Of a stretch of 55,451 nucleotides of DNA, positions 21,886 to 32,822 are shown in pieces. The position numbers were made by a program, and so were the translations under genes. Source of the DNA: Cytidiella melzeri (lineage: Eukaryota > Basidiomycota > Agaricomycetes > Polyporales > Irpicaceae); contig JABYQR010000299.1 of the NCBI GenBank assembly GCA_022592445.1, forward strand, positions 1-55,451, given 5' to 3'. Positions within the stretch are counted from its first letter, which is position 1. The number at the start of each line of letters is the position of its first letter. The notes under the pieces were generated by a model. The model was not told the origin of the DNA, searched no databases, and worked only from the letters and a program-made list of their open reading frames with translations.

Positions 21886-23710
21886 ACCAAGGGACATAAA
21901 ATACAAATCAGACATTCTATTATGCATTGGAAGTTCAACCAAGTAAACATGTAAATTTTACAGTAGTTGAATTAACAGTTGATCATATAGTTGTGCATAT
22001 CATAGCCTGTCCCCTACACTTATACAAAGTGAACTCTGACAGGCAATAATTACTTGACAATGTTTTGTGATATCTTTAAACATCTGAATATTGAGATAAT
22101 GACATTAAAGATGGCATAACCATCATTCAAGATGGCCTGCATTAGGATCTACCAGATATATCCTGCATAGATGCAACTGGTAACAATGTAAGAGAACTTT
22201 GTGAGTATATGCCTTTAATAGTTGCAAGTTCAAAGTTGATAGTATTATACTGTAATATATTTGACACAAAATTATATCAGTGACATATGCTAGATCTGCT
22301 CTATGCCACTTTGCAAAGAATAGCAGGAAGAATAAAATCAAGTGTAATGTAAATCACAAGGTATTTCCAACTGATGCATGCTTTAAAGCACATCACATCA
22401 AAGAAAAAGTGTACTTGCTGCCATAGCAGTAATGACCTTTTGTTTCAAATTTCAACATACTCTGCAGGCTAGCAGATATGTATTTAACTCATGTTGAATC
22501 AAATACCATGATGACAGCTGCTTCACTTGCCATATTATTGATGACAATGCTTATTTATGGTTTCACAATGGAATACACACTGATAGACATACTCCATACA
22601 ATGGTCATATTACAGAAATAAACTTTGGTATGTGAATGACAGTTGATTAAGGATGCAAATTTTGAGTTGCAATATGTACATGCTCTGCTACAGACCAAAC
22701 ATCTCCTTTTATTCAAGATGTACAATATCTAAATTATATTCTGGAATTCAGGAATTGTATCTTGCCACTTGATGGCCCTTCTCCTGCATGTTTTTAACTG
22801 TGCCATTATACATTGTACACCTGTGCAAATGGCATCCTCAGCCTTTCAGTACCTTGAAACATCTAAAAATGCAAATGTACCCTGATCTCTGGCATCAATC
22901 ACATCCTCCAGATATGGAGTGACTTATGCATATGGCCTTGGTGTGGCTGCGTGACTGCAAAATACAAGAATCAGACAAAGTTGTTGGGTCTTCTGAGGCC
23001 TTGTGGTCTCCTTGCTGTGGTGACTGCTAGCCAGGCTGCCAGCACATCCAACAAGGGACCAGCCTGGAGAAATGCACAGGCTGAATTTGGGTAGCAGTAC
23101 ACCCACAGAATTGACATAGTTGACTTTTTAGGTGATAGTCAAAGCACACTTTCTACCTCATTAGTAGTATTTGCCTTGACTGTTGTTGCCTACTCATTGT
23201 TCAGGGCTTGTCCTTTCTACCTTTTGTTATCAGGTCTGCCAAGATCCCCGTCTTGCTAACATTTTCTTGTAGAACGTGCAGAATTGAGTCACGTTCCAAT
23301 ATGAGTAGCTAAGTCCCAATAAAAAATATGTGGTCAAATCAAGTTGTCAAAACCAAGGGATGGCTTGAAAGTCCTGAGAAAGGTGTACTGAACTCTGTAG
23401 CGCAAGATAGAAACACAGAAAACCCATTGTGAGGTACAAACAAGGGCAAGAGTCAAGATATCTACGAGCTCCACATACTTCAATGACATCAGGCACCTTG
23501 AGTCTGCCTTTGCTTGGATTTTACACTACTCACTTCAACATAGCAGAATACAAAGGCTAAATATGTATCTACCTGCAGCAATACTGAGTAAATGCATAAC
23601 AGTGGACTTTCTGGCACAAATCAGGGGATTGCAGTCCAATCCAGTAGTACTACAGCAGGTGATACTAAATAGCGCTCATTTTGAAATGTCCATTTGTGAA
23701 GGTTAAGGTA
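21886..23710. other. AT-rich region without recognisable gene
   Basis: No long ORF on either strand. A second TTCAGGAATTGTA motif lies at 22747-22759, followed by about 15 bp resembling the sequence at 30450-30470. Nothing else is identified. Confidence 0.5.
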
Positions 23711-23714
23711 GGTG

Positions 23715-24407
23715 TCATGACTCTTTATTTTTTAAGCGCTTCCACATCATGTGCTCTGCTTCGTTTGCATTCTCAGGAGGCCCTTGGCTTGCATATTCTT
23801 TATCCTGGTCCATTGTTTCCTTAACATAGGCCTCCCAATCCTCTAACCAAGTGAAGTACTCCAATGTGGAGTAGTTTTCATGCAGGTCATCGGGCTTCTT
23901 CAGCATCCGTTTGGTGCTTTGATGCAGGTTGGTAAAGCCACCTGTATCTCCCTTCGGTCTCTTCAAGCTGGCGTGGTTGTTGGAGAGAGATGAAGAGTAG
24001 GTTTTGCACTGTTGTATGGCATGGCAGACACAGGTACTAGGACAAGCATGGAGCGTGGCTCCCCACTGGCAGGCCTGAGCGATGAAGCAAAAGCAATCAT
24101 AGAGGACACTTATCGCGCCGTCTGGACAGAGTTTTACAGTGGGAACCATCTCATTGTACGTTGACTCTGCAGTCTCTGGCTTCAGAGCTTTTGGACGAGC
24201 CTGCATCTTTTGATTTCGGGCTAGAAGACGGAGACTGGTGTGTTGAAGCGAATTGGACCGGCCACATGGTGAGCAAGCATTTGGATGTTGATGATCTCTT
24301 GTTTGCTTCGAGCCAAATTGACCTCTGGGAAAGGACTTCAGACGGAACGGTTTACAAAGGTACCACAAAATTGCGGTGTTCCAACAAGGATGCTTCAACG
24401 TAGGCAC
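23715..24407 (-). CDS. Hypothetical ORF, 230 codons
   Basis: Open frame ending at 23715. The last ~60 residues (with [18 protein letters not shown] and ending [11 protein letters not shown]) have normal protein composition. The N-terminal half is Cys/His/Ser-rich and could be spurious. It overlaps the 5' edge of the HMG-CoA synthase fragment on the other strand. It may be the tail of a transposon gene. Not recognised. Confidence 0.3.
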   Translation of the reverse strand: MPTLKHPCWNTAILWYLCKPFRLKSFPRGQFGSKQTRDHQHPNACSPCGRSNSLQHTSLRLLARNQKMQARPKALKPETAESTYNEMVPTVKLCPDGAISVLYDCFCFIAQACQWGATLHACPSTCVCHAIQQCKTYSSSLSNNHASLKRPKGDTGGFTNLHQSTKRMLKKPDDLHENYSTLEYFTWLEDWEAYVKETMDQDKEYASQGPPENANEAEHMMWKRLKNKES

Positions 24408-25608
24408 CGAGACTGCCTTTGAACGTTGACCTCTTAAAGGCTTCCAAGACCTTCCTCATGGATCTCTTTGCCTTTCACGGCAACACTGACATCAAGGGTG
24501 TTGACTCGACGTACGCCTGCTACGGCTCCACTGCCGCCCTTTTCAACACCGTTAATTGGGTCGAATTCTCCTCCTGGGACGGCCGTAACGTGCTTGTCGT
24601 CTGCGGTAACATTGCCATCTAAGCTGAGGGCTCAGGGGGGCTGTCTGGTGGTGCTGGTGCCTGCGCAATGCTCATCGGCCCAAATGCACCTCTCGTTCTC
24701 AAACATAAGTTTCTTTTCCTTTTGCACACACCTTGATTAACCTCAGAAATAAACATCAGCCGTACACGGAACACATATGGTCTACACCTACGATTTTTTA
24801 CAAGCCCAAGCTCGACTCTGAGTACCCAGAAGTCAACGGCCCGCTCTCCATCACCTCCTACACCTCCGCCATTGACGCCGCCTACACCAATTACAAGAAG
24901 AAGCATGCGCTCAGGACAAAGAAAGCCGGCAGCGACGCTCCCGTCTTTTTCCTCGACAACGTTGACTACCCCGTATTCCACGGCCCCTACAGCAAAATGG
25001 TGCAAAAGGCGCATGGCCGTCTTGTCTGGAACGACTTTATCTCAAAACCCACTCACCCCAAATACGCCTCCGTCCCCAACCCCTCCGCCGTCCTTTCCCA
25101 AGATTATAAAGATTCCCTGCTCGACAAGTCCCTTAAAAAGACGTTCATTGGCCTTGCCAAGCCTCAATTTGATTCGCATGTCGAGCTCAGGATGAAGTGC
25201 TCGAGACGGTGCGGGAACATGTACACCGCATCGCTCTACGGCGGACTCGCCTCGCTTGTGTCGAGCGTTGAACCTGCAGAGTTCCTCGGGAAACGCATCA
25301 GCATGTTCGCGTACGGCAGTGGCCTCGCCTCTAGCTTCTTCACCATTAAAGTCAAGGGCGACACGTCTCGGATCAGGTGCAAGCTTGATTTGGTGGAGAG
25401 GTTGGGGAAGATGAAGGTCGTTCCATGCCAGGAATATGTCGACGCACTCAACTTGAAGTTGAGGGAGCACCATCATCTGTCGAAGACGTGGACTCTGGAG
25501 GAGTCGGTGGAGAATATTTGGCCGGGTGGGTACTATCTCGGGCATGTGGATGGGAAGTATAGGAGACAGTACTTGCGCAAGCCGAAGGAGACGACAACAA
25601 CGGTGTAA
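24383..25608 (+). pseudogene. HMG-CoA synthase pseudogene, 5'-truncated
   Basis: Hydroxymethylglutaryl-CoA synthase condenses acetyl-CoA with acetoacetyl-CoA in the mevalonate (sterol) pathway. The fragment begins at VGTET (which holds the catalytic Glu of the family), continues to [14 protein letters not shown] with the nucleophile Cys, then NVVNW-type and SSWDGR motifs, FHGPYSKMVQK with the catalytic His, and the C-terminal MFAYGSGLASSFF and GGYYLGHVDGKYRRQY. Defects: the first ~75-90 residues are missing, there is a frameshift near 24420, and TAA at 24620-24622 replaces the Tyr of the IAxYAEG motif. The expected intron donor near 24709 reads ATAAGT, not GTAAGT. The C-terminal exon (from about 24733) is open to 25608. 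Identity is secure; function is lost. Confidence 0.9.
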
Positions 25609-25914
25609 GGGCCATCCCTTGATATAAGGAGTTGTACTTTGCATCATCATGGTTTTTCTCTCTCCCCGTTTGCATTTAGACTGGCATCTCACACAATTTG
25701 CTTTTTTGTACTCGTAGCATATCATCTCCGTCTTTGTATCCTAGACATCCTAGTTTTGAGGTTAGTAATCAACAGTCGAGTTGCGGTTCCATCATTGAGT
25801 GTCCACTCTGAGCGTATGATGGCAAAGATGAGAAAAACCGCATGTGAACTGAATCATGGCATGAATCGGTTTACGATTTGACGCATATTGTGTATAATGG
25901 ACCATAGCTAGGTC
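25609..25914. other. Convergent spacer
   Basis: Short region between the tail-to-tail HMG-CoA synthase and pantothenate synthetase pseudogenes. Presumably 3' untranslated sequence of both; no ORF of note. Confidence 0.5.
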
Positions 25915-27045
25915 CTACGTACTGGCCAAAATACCCAAAGGCGTAGCATCCCCCAGCACCAAATTATCGATTAATCTCATGCTCGTCTTCCCCACCCACA
26001 TTGCCCCGCTCAAGATCACCGGTCTTCCAGGCTTCTTCCCTTTGCCCTCCTCCTGCTCCCAACGCGCGCGATCCAGACCGTTTTCAAGCACGTCAAACGT
26101 CTCCGGGTCGTTCATCTCTAGGTAATTGAACATGATCTCCTCCCCCTTCTCCTTTTGCTTCTCCACCAACTCCAGCGCGAGGGACACGTACTTGTGTTTG
26201 GTGTGTTGGGAGTCGGACAACCAGGCAACGCGGGCGGTTTGGAGTGCAGCATACAGTGTGGGCGCGGCGTGGGTGCGTTCGTGCAGGGGTGAGGTACGCA
26301 TTTTGGCAGGATAGCGCCAGGTTTGTTACCGGGTCACTGGATTTGTTTAGAATAGGTTGTTGGAAGGAGACCAAAAAGGCAGAAAGGGAACGTACCAAGT
26401 TGTGGGCGCGATGAACAAGTTACCAGGTGTCAAATGCGACATGAGCAGGTCGCGGGTGAGTCTGCGAAGGATTAGAGCTTGTTGGATGTCTTTTGATCCA
26501 AAGTATGTGCGAGTGGGCTCGATGGTGTTGAACAGTTTTGTGACAATCGTCGCAACGCCTCTGAAGAATGTCGGACGGATGGTGCCCTCCATCTGGTGAC
26601 TGAACCCTTTGACTTCGACAAAGGTGCCCTGTTGGGTGGAGACGTCTTGCGAGATACCGGAGGGGTACATGTCGCGGACAGAGGGGAGGAAGACGGCACT
26701 GGGAATGTGGGTGATGGCAAGGCCAGACTGGCAAAGAGGTGTGAGTGCGGGGACGGAGAGGGAACGTAGGACAGCGAGGTCGTGCAGGAGTGTGCGGGGG
26801 TAGGTTGAGAGGTCTTTGTTTGGGGCGAATTGGGCGGGGTTGACAAAGATGAAGACAGCAGTGAGGTCATTGCTCTCTAGCAATCTACAAACCTTTGCAA
26901 AAGAAAAGTTAGATGGGTTTACGGTACTACGTATCAAGCTCTTCGTACCGAGTGAACCGTGTAGAGCACCCATTGCCACCACGAACCCAACAGACTTCTT
27001 TTCCTCGTATGCTTTTTGCCTCCACTCCCTGTAAGCTGCGATGGG
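25915..27045 (-). pseudogene. Pantothenate synthetase (PanC type) pseudogene
   Basis: Pantoate-beta-alanine ligase makes pantothenate from pantoate, beta-alanine and ATP. Read leftward: AYREWRQKAYEEKKSVGFV, MGALH, FIFVNPAQFAPN, VRDMYPSGISQD, GFSHQMEGTIRPTFFRGVA, YFGSKDIQQAL, NAYLTP, THAAPTLYAALQTAR, WVGKT and IDNLVLGDA at the C-terminus. Two introns still splice in frame: 26885-26930 (46 bp) and 26337-26395 (59 bp). Defects: a 1-bp shift near 26285; the HxGH nucleotide-binding motif after MGAL is degenerate (HGSLGT); and the SSRN motif reads SCQN. The 5' exon boundary is unclear. Retained introns mean this is not a processed retrocopy. Confidence 0.9.
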
Positions 27046-27289
27046 CTCAAGAACCTAGATGTTGTCTGCTTATATGGACATCGTGCCAGGCGACGATCCA
27101 GCTCAGGGGTGATACGCTGTTTTGACTGAGGCTGAGAGGTGTCGGCAGCGCGACAACAGCATATAGAGTCGGATATAGATACAAGGAGGAGAATGACGAG
27201 AGAGAGGCAAAATCGTGCGGGACGAGTCCTATAGCAGAGTCATGGTAGGTCGTAAAAGAGAATTGATGGTTCGATGGTGGACTCACAAG

Positions 27290-27754
27290 GACACACATCC
27301 GAGTTCGGCACGCTCCTCCAAGATTCAGTGCACCTTGGAAAGCTACAGTCACCCCCGCGAATACCTGTCCCAACTTCCAAGAGGGTTTTATACACTACAT
27401 GGACTTTTGCCTCGCCGCCTTCAGAGAGGAATGTCATCCACAAGCTCGTCTCGACGCGGCCATTCACACAGCAGGTAGGTCCGACTGTGGGCCCTACTTG
27501 CCATGACTCCTTCTCTCTAAAAACAAAATATAGACATTGTGTTCCCGCTGCTACCCAACTCGGACCTCCAAGCAAAATTGAATCAGTTGACCACAACATA
27601 CCGTCGACGCCAATGGAGCATGTTAGATTCTATACAGTATGCTCTGGCGTACCGCCTTGAAACCGATGCTGGGGAGGAGGTTGATAGGTGGGTGTCAGCA
27701 TGGTTGACATTGGTGGATTGCTTATTTGAGGTACGGCTACTAGGTTGGTGGTGA
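27290..27754 (+). pseudogene. Spliced coding fragment of unknown function
   Basis: Two open stretches joined by a clean GT-AG intron (27475-27533, 59 bp). Exon 1 reads ...FIHYMDFCLAAFREE and LDAAIHTA. Exon 2 continues IVFPLLPNSDLQAKLNQLTT and ends LVDCLFEVRLLGWW. The phase fits (one base left over before the intron). It is transcribed away from the pantothenate synthetase pseudogene. No start codon or full-length gene is visible, so it is likely a gene fragment. Family not recognised. Confidence 0.45.
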
Positions 27755-30439
27755 CGTCATACTTGAACCATAAGGTGAGCTATGTTATATGCTTTTCAAA
27801 TGCTTTCCCTGTACTGGCCATATAATGTAGTTGTTAGTGTGCATAGACCCAGTATCATCATCAACTTGCTGGTCTGAATCCAATCTGGTGAGTACACCAT
27901 TGCCAATTCCCCAGTGCCTATCACTTACGCAACTGATCAACTACCAGTCATTCCTGTACCTGCCCTCCCATGTGCAACATATTTCAGTTGCGTCTTCAAA
28001 CCTCACCCGGACAATTTCTACTGTCCAGAGCTAGGTGCACATTTGGCCTCTAGTTTCATGTGGCTGGGTATACTCTGAAACCATCAGTGAGTTTTTTTTT
28101 TTCTGAACTTGTCGTTCCATGTGTTTTGTTTCAGATTTACTTCTGAGTGGCTCACAGAGATAAATTCAATGACAGAGGAGCAAAACAATTCTTGCAAGAG
28201 GCCCATCAAAATCTGAGTCATTTTTACTCTGTAGATTCTTATAGCTCCAACAATGATGAGACAAAGCTTTCTAAAAAGATATGTAAAACAAAAGCAGATC
28301 CATCACTGAATACTGACAGCCTTTGTCCACATGATCAATCTGTAGTTCAGTCATTGCCTCCAAGCAATAACAAAGACCATCCTGGCAAATCAGGCATTTG
28401 TATAGAAATGCCTATTATGATTAAGAAGAACAAAGGAACAGAGTGTGGTGTAACTGAAGGACCAGAAGGTGCTGTAGTTGAGTGGAACTCTCAACCTATA
28501 GACACAATCACAACACATTAGATGTGTTGTTTGTAAAGCTAACTTCACCGCCAATACCAATCAAACTAGATGGATTGGAAACTAATGTGGTATTTATTGC
28601 AGCATTATGTGTAAGCATCCTGATGGCATCCAAAGAACAATAAACTGTGTACAAGTGCCAGTAATAGTGATTCTTGGCATGACAGACTAAACATTCCAGG
28701 GTCAAACAAGGAAGTACAATGTTGTCAACATGCACAATTTTTGCAGTCACCAGTCTATATATACTTGCTTATCAAGAGGTTCAACATACCAGGGCAATCT
28801 TATTGCTCATTATTTCTCAGATAAACACATGACTGGAGATAAACCCATGACTGGGGGATTGTCTGGATGTTTGGGACAGGAGTTTCAACAGTTAAAATTG
28901 CTAGATGAGACTACAAAATTAGATTTCGAAAAAAAAATTACCCAAGGATGTAGGCGGTACAGCATGGAACCATCTGATATCATTATATAGATATGCAAGA
29001 GGAAGTGACTATTGTGCCTATAACACTGCCTAGTCCGTCACAATGAGATTCAATCAACACATATGATATTGAGGATCCATTTCAAGAGGCAGACTGGCAA
29101 GTACTTGACAAACATAGAAAACTAACAAACCAATATACATCTGAACCTGAAGCTATCAAGAAAAAAACCATCGGGAGTCAATGTTGATGCCAGGCAATAT
29201 ATTCCTGCTCAGGGTACTGTACAGATCAGTCAACTGAGTAAGCTAAAAGATGTTCATATTCATAATAAGTGTAGACATGAAGTAGCTGAACCTCAAGAAA
29301 CTTCTACCCGGCCAGCTAAATGTCAGAAAAAAAATTAATGACTGTATACCTGTAATCAATGGTCCTACAGGATTTTTATGGAATGGTCAAGCATATAGCT
29401 GTGCATTTGGTAGTCTTTCCACTATATATATTGAGCATCATGAGGTATACACCAGAGGAATGGCATAAATTGACATCAACAACAAATGAATTTTTGAAAA
29501 ATATTTCGTGACATGTTTGAAGGTGTAGATCCTGACTCAGAGGTTATAGATGAAGCTCGAGACCATATACAGCTTGAATTTCATCGGAAAGATCCAAGTA
29601 TGTGCTCAATCAGTACAACAGGCAATAATGTTAGAGAATCATGTGAATTTCTACTCAAAACTGATGTTAGCCATATTGTCAAAATTATATACTGCATGTT
29701 ATGTCAGGAAGATATATCTTCTAGCTTATTTTCCGACTCTCTAATGTGGCAGTGTACAAAGTCTGCATGAAGATATAAAGCAAATAAAGCAGAAATGTGT
29801 AATGCTCCAACTACTTCTGCATGGATGACAGCTCTATTGAGAACAAAGTCTAAAGAAAATGCAGTGACTGTCACAGCATAATGGAGAACATATACAAATT
29901 TGATCATGCACCACTGTTCATTGCAATGTGTATAGAGCTATTGGAGTGAGAATTGGGCATGGGCAAGACAAGGTAACCACTTACTGGAAGAGAAGACAAG
30001 TTGTGGATGCATGATGTAGGTACTTCTAGATTGGATTTCCAATCAACTGTATAGTCCGGCAAACTCCGCGTAGTGTGAGTCGCACCGGCGAGGTGCTCAC
30101 CCAACAATAAGAGCAAGAGCTGGTTGTCAGGTTTTGACATGTCATGAAAGTTAGTGGATATGATTACAAACTGCATGCCATCATTTACTATGGAAAAATC
30201 ACTATACATCTCATATAGGAAGTGATAACAGAGATCTGTGGTTTCACAAGGGTATAAGTACAGGTAGACATACTGAATATGACGGAAACATGAGTGATGT
30301 AAACTGCAACATGTTGGCCACAGAAGAACACAGTTTGGATATTACAGTAGCAATTTATACCTGTTGTGATGCTTAAGATACCTGTGTAAGATTTACAATT
30401 TATTAATATCAATGATATTGTGAGAAATGCCTAAAGTCT
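27755..30439. other. AT-rich island with degenerate coding traces
   Basis: Strongly AT-rich. Short open frames at 28147-28521, 28730-28990 and 29513-29770 (+) have protein-like composition but no family I recognise, and stops occur between them. It is bounded on the right by TTCAGGAATTGTA (30439-30451). It may be an eroded autonomous transposon. No confident gene call. Confidence 0.4.
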
Positions 30440-30784
30440 TCAGGAATTGTAATTGCCGCTTGCCGGCCCTGCTAACGCTAGTTCAAAGTGATGGATCTGC
30501 TTCTTCAGATCCTCCGTCAGAACCGTCGCGAAACGGTTTGACGCCGCCTCTCTGGATTGTGCACGTCCACACTGCACGAGCTCCCGACAGAGGTCCTCAC
30601 TCTTGAACTCTTGGTACTTGAGCTTGGACTCCGAACGGCCCAGGGTGTCTTCAGTGCCACTGAGGTGTGCCTCGCATCGCCTCAGCTCCTCCAGGTAGTA
30701 GTCGCGGTCATTCCGCAGGTGGTCTACGTCGTTGCGTAGTTGATTGTTCTTGTGATGGAGACGATTGAGCTTGCAAAAGTCAAC
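30440..30784 (-). CDS. Coiled-coil ORF fragment without ATG
   Basis: About 115 open codons with no start codon, ending at TGA 30440-30442. Heptad-like, charged sequence: KLNRLHHKNNQLRNDVDHLR, then YYLEELRRCEAHLSG, then ESKLKYQEFKSEDLCREL. It is likely an internal or C-terminal exon of a larger gene. The final codons (NYNS) come from the conserved TTACAATTCCTGA motif, so the true end may be different. Unrecognised. Confidence 0.4.
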   Translation of the reverse strand, partial: VDFCKLNRLHHKNNQLRNDVDHLRNDRDYYLEELRRCEAHLSGTEDTLGRSESKLKYQEFKSEDLCRELVQCGRAQSREAASNRFATVLTEDLKKQIHHFELALAGPASGNYNS

Positions 30785-31643
30785 TCAAGGTGCAGTGACG
30801 GTGTCCCACCAACTTTGCCATGTAGGCATTTATTGTAGTTGCTGCTCCGCCACAAGGGCGTTATTGAATGAGGCGGACTGGGAGTGGCTGGCCCTGTGTG
30901 TCATCCAGTTGGAGCACACAGGGCAGCCAACAGGATGAACAACTCCTACACCAGGGATATGAGCCCATGGTGCGTCATCGTTGCCAGAGGGCGGTGAGGA
31001 GCTCCTCCTACGCTCCCGTGAGGAGCAAGAAGAGTCTCCTCTGGACTGCTGTCAGTCACGCAAGCCGCTTGCGCGGCAATTATTGCGTGAGCAACGGGGG
31101 GGTGTTGCACGGTCTGTGCAATTTTGTGGGTGGCAAGGCAAGCGGTCTCGCGACCGACCTCGTCCTTGCCTGTCCCGAGAGCCTTGGCTTCTGCTGATGG
31201 ACATTTTTGTGGTTGGTGAGTTGGGGTGGTTTGGAAGAATGAAGTATTGGTTAAGGCGTGAGCCTGAGTGTTGGTTGGGAGGTGGTGGTTGTTGGAAAGA
31301 GAGGTTGCTGCTTGCAGCATGCAGTAGACAGCAATCAGGGGTACCTGCGCGTATCCCAACATGGGATTTGCGCCTGGAGCGCCCAACTTTACCGCCAAGT
31401 GAATAAAACTCACAGAACCTGGGAGATCTGAGGTGTTTCTGGCGGTGCCCCGCCGATCTTATCTTATCCGGGGCAATTCTTGCGCGCCTAGCATCTAATC
31501 TTGATTACATGCGATATCTTTACTCTGTGTGCTGGGACATGCAAATCATATTCTAGTACTGCATGATAGATGTTTTGTTACAAAGCTAATTCTGAGAGAA
31601 AATGTACTAGGCCATTTAGGGACACCTGCTCCTCATCCTCAAG
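30785..31643. other. Region with overlapping unassigned ORFs
   Basis: Overlapping open frames on both strands (31413-30946 minus, 155 codons; 30981-31406 plus, 141 codons) cover one another and neither shows a family signature. I could not choose between them. The rest, to 31643, is non-coding by eye. Confidence 0.3.
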
Positions 31644-32156
31644 TCAGTTGAGATCATCGTGCCCGTCGTCTTCCTCAACGTTATCAGACAGCTCCTCAGG
31701 TTGATCAGGAATTACTAAGAGGCTGCCTGGAAGCTCACCAGCTTGTACTTGCAAAGTGCCGCCTGGTCGTGTTCCAGGTACCTTCACACCGGTATAACCC
31801 TTGAGGGCATACACTTGCTGGATGCGAGCGAGTAGATGGTTGTTGATTTTTGTGCGCCGTGTAACAAAGTTGGAGGTGGCGCCAAGTAGACTGTTGTTGC
31901 TGGACTTGAGCCGCCTTAGGACCTGGGCAAAGAGAAGGGCCTTGTTGCGGATTGCGGTATGCAGACGGCAGACTTCGACGTTCAAGCGGTCTCTCTCCTC
32001 TTGTGCTTGGGCCATATGGTGGCGAAGTTTCATAGCTTTGCATATACCAGGCTTACTCCATTCCTTATCACGTACATTGTTGTGAGTATCTTAAAGTAGC
32101 GTGAACTCCTCGAGAAAGTTGAAGCTTGAGAACGTGATTAGTCAAGGGCAGGTCGA
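31644..32156 (-). pseudogene. KDZ-type transposase, C-terminal part
   Basis: C-terminus of a KDZ-family transposase, a DNA transposon class abundant in Agaricomycetes. After the E5 insertion the minus strand reads RPALD, then FLEEFTLL, NNVRDKEWSKPG and a charged helical stretch (AQEERDRLNVEVCRLHTAIR), ending EEDDGHDDLN at 31644. It continues the sequence at 41145-41801 across the inserted element: the upstream piece ends AAAMLDPP at the junction. Stops are present (TAA after LD and after TLL). Assignment rests on remembered family motifs (LDPPRPxLD, FLEEF), so it is good but not certain. Confidence 0.7.
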
Positions 32157-32161
32157 GGGGG

Positions 32162-32783
32162 TATTACGATCCGATCGGATCACGTGATCGGCACCGGACA
32201 TCCGACATCCTTACCCTTGCACAGCCACATCCTCAACTCGTCACACGGTCCAACACCGATGTTCCTCCGATTTACCTTGTGCTCGCTATCACCGGTTTCA
32301 TCAGTTGTAGATATCCCTTTGTACTTTTTCTCGGTATTTCCTCCAATTCCGATTATTTGCCTGATCTAATCCTCTCTTGTCTCGGACCATACACGCATGC
32401 CTTATCGGACTTACAACTTCTAGTACTATATAACCAGACTCAATTGTACAGTAGAAGTTTAAGTTCGACTATCGAATAAGATCCCCATCCTATTCCTACC
32501 TCTTCATTTGACTTCACTTGCTGAAGTCGTCTTACTCGTTGTTGCCCGACTTCTGTTCTGACACTCTTCCTCCGACTTCGTCTTCGCCGACCCCGAGTCT
32601 CCGAGGCCGAACCCTTGATCTTGCTAAGTCCAAATCTGAGTCACCGAGGATTCACAAGAGGCGCAACTTACTCAGTTGAAGCCGATTGACTCTTACAGCT
32701 CCCCCTGTCGCCTACTCCGATCGCCGACCCGATTAGCAGCATTGGACTTTGCGACAACGACAATCCCGTATCAGTTCTTAACA
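32162..32783 (+). repeat. E5 5' LTR
   Basis: 622 bp, TATTACGATCC...TTCTTAACA. The expected TG start reads TA, also in the 3' LTR; the related LTR at 45956 keeps TG. By eye it differs from the 3' LTR (40524-41144) at about 14 positions, nine of them CG versus TG or CA. Gag starts 40 bp downstream. Confidence 0.85.
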
Positions 32784-32822
32784 GTATATTTGAACTTCCA
32801 TCTCGTATTCCTCTCCTAGTTT

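Noticed and set aside
24161..24403. Plus-strand ORF just upstream as the N-terminus of HMG-CoA synthase
   Set aside because: Its sequence does not show the N-terminal motifs of the family; similarity starts only at VGTET near 24386.
25042..25725. 227-codon minus-strand ORF over the HMG-CoA synthase exon
   Set aside because: Shadow of a well-recognised coding exon on the other strand.
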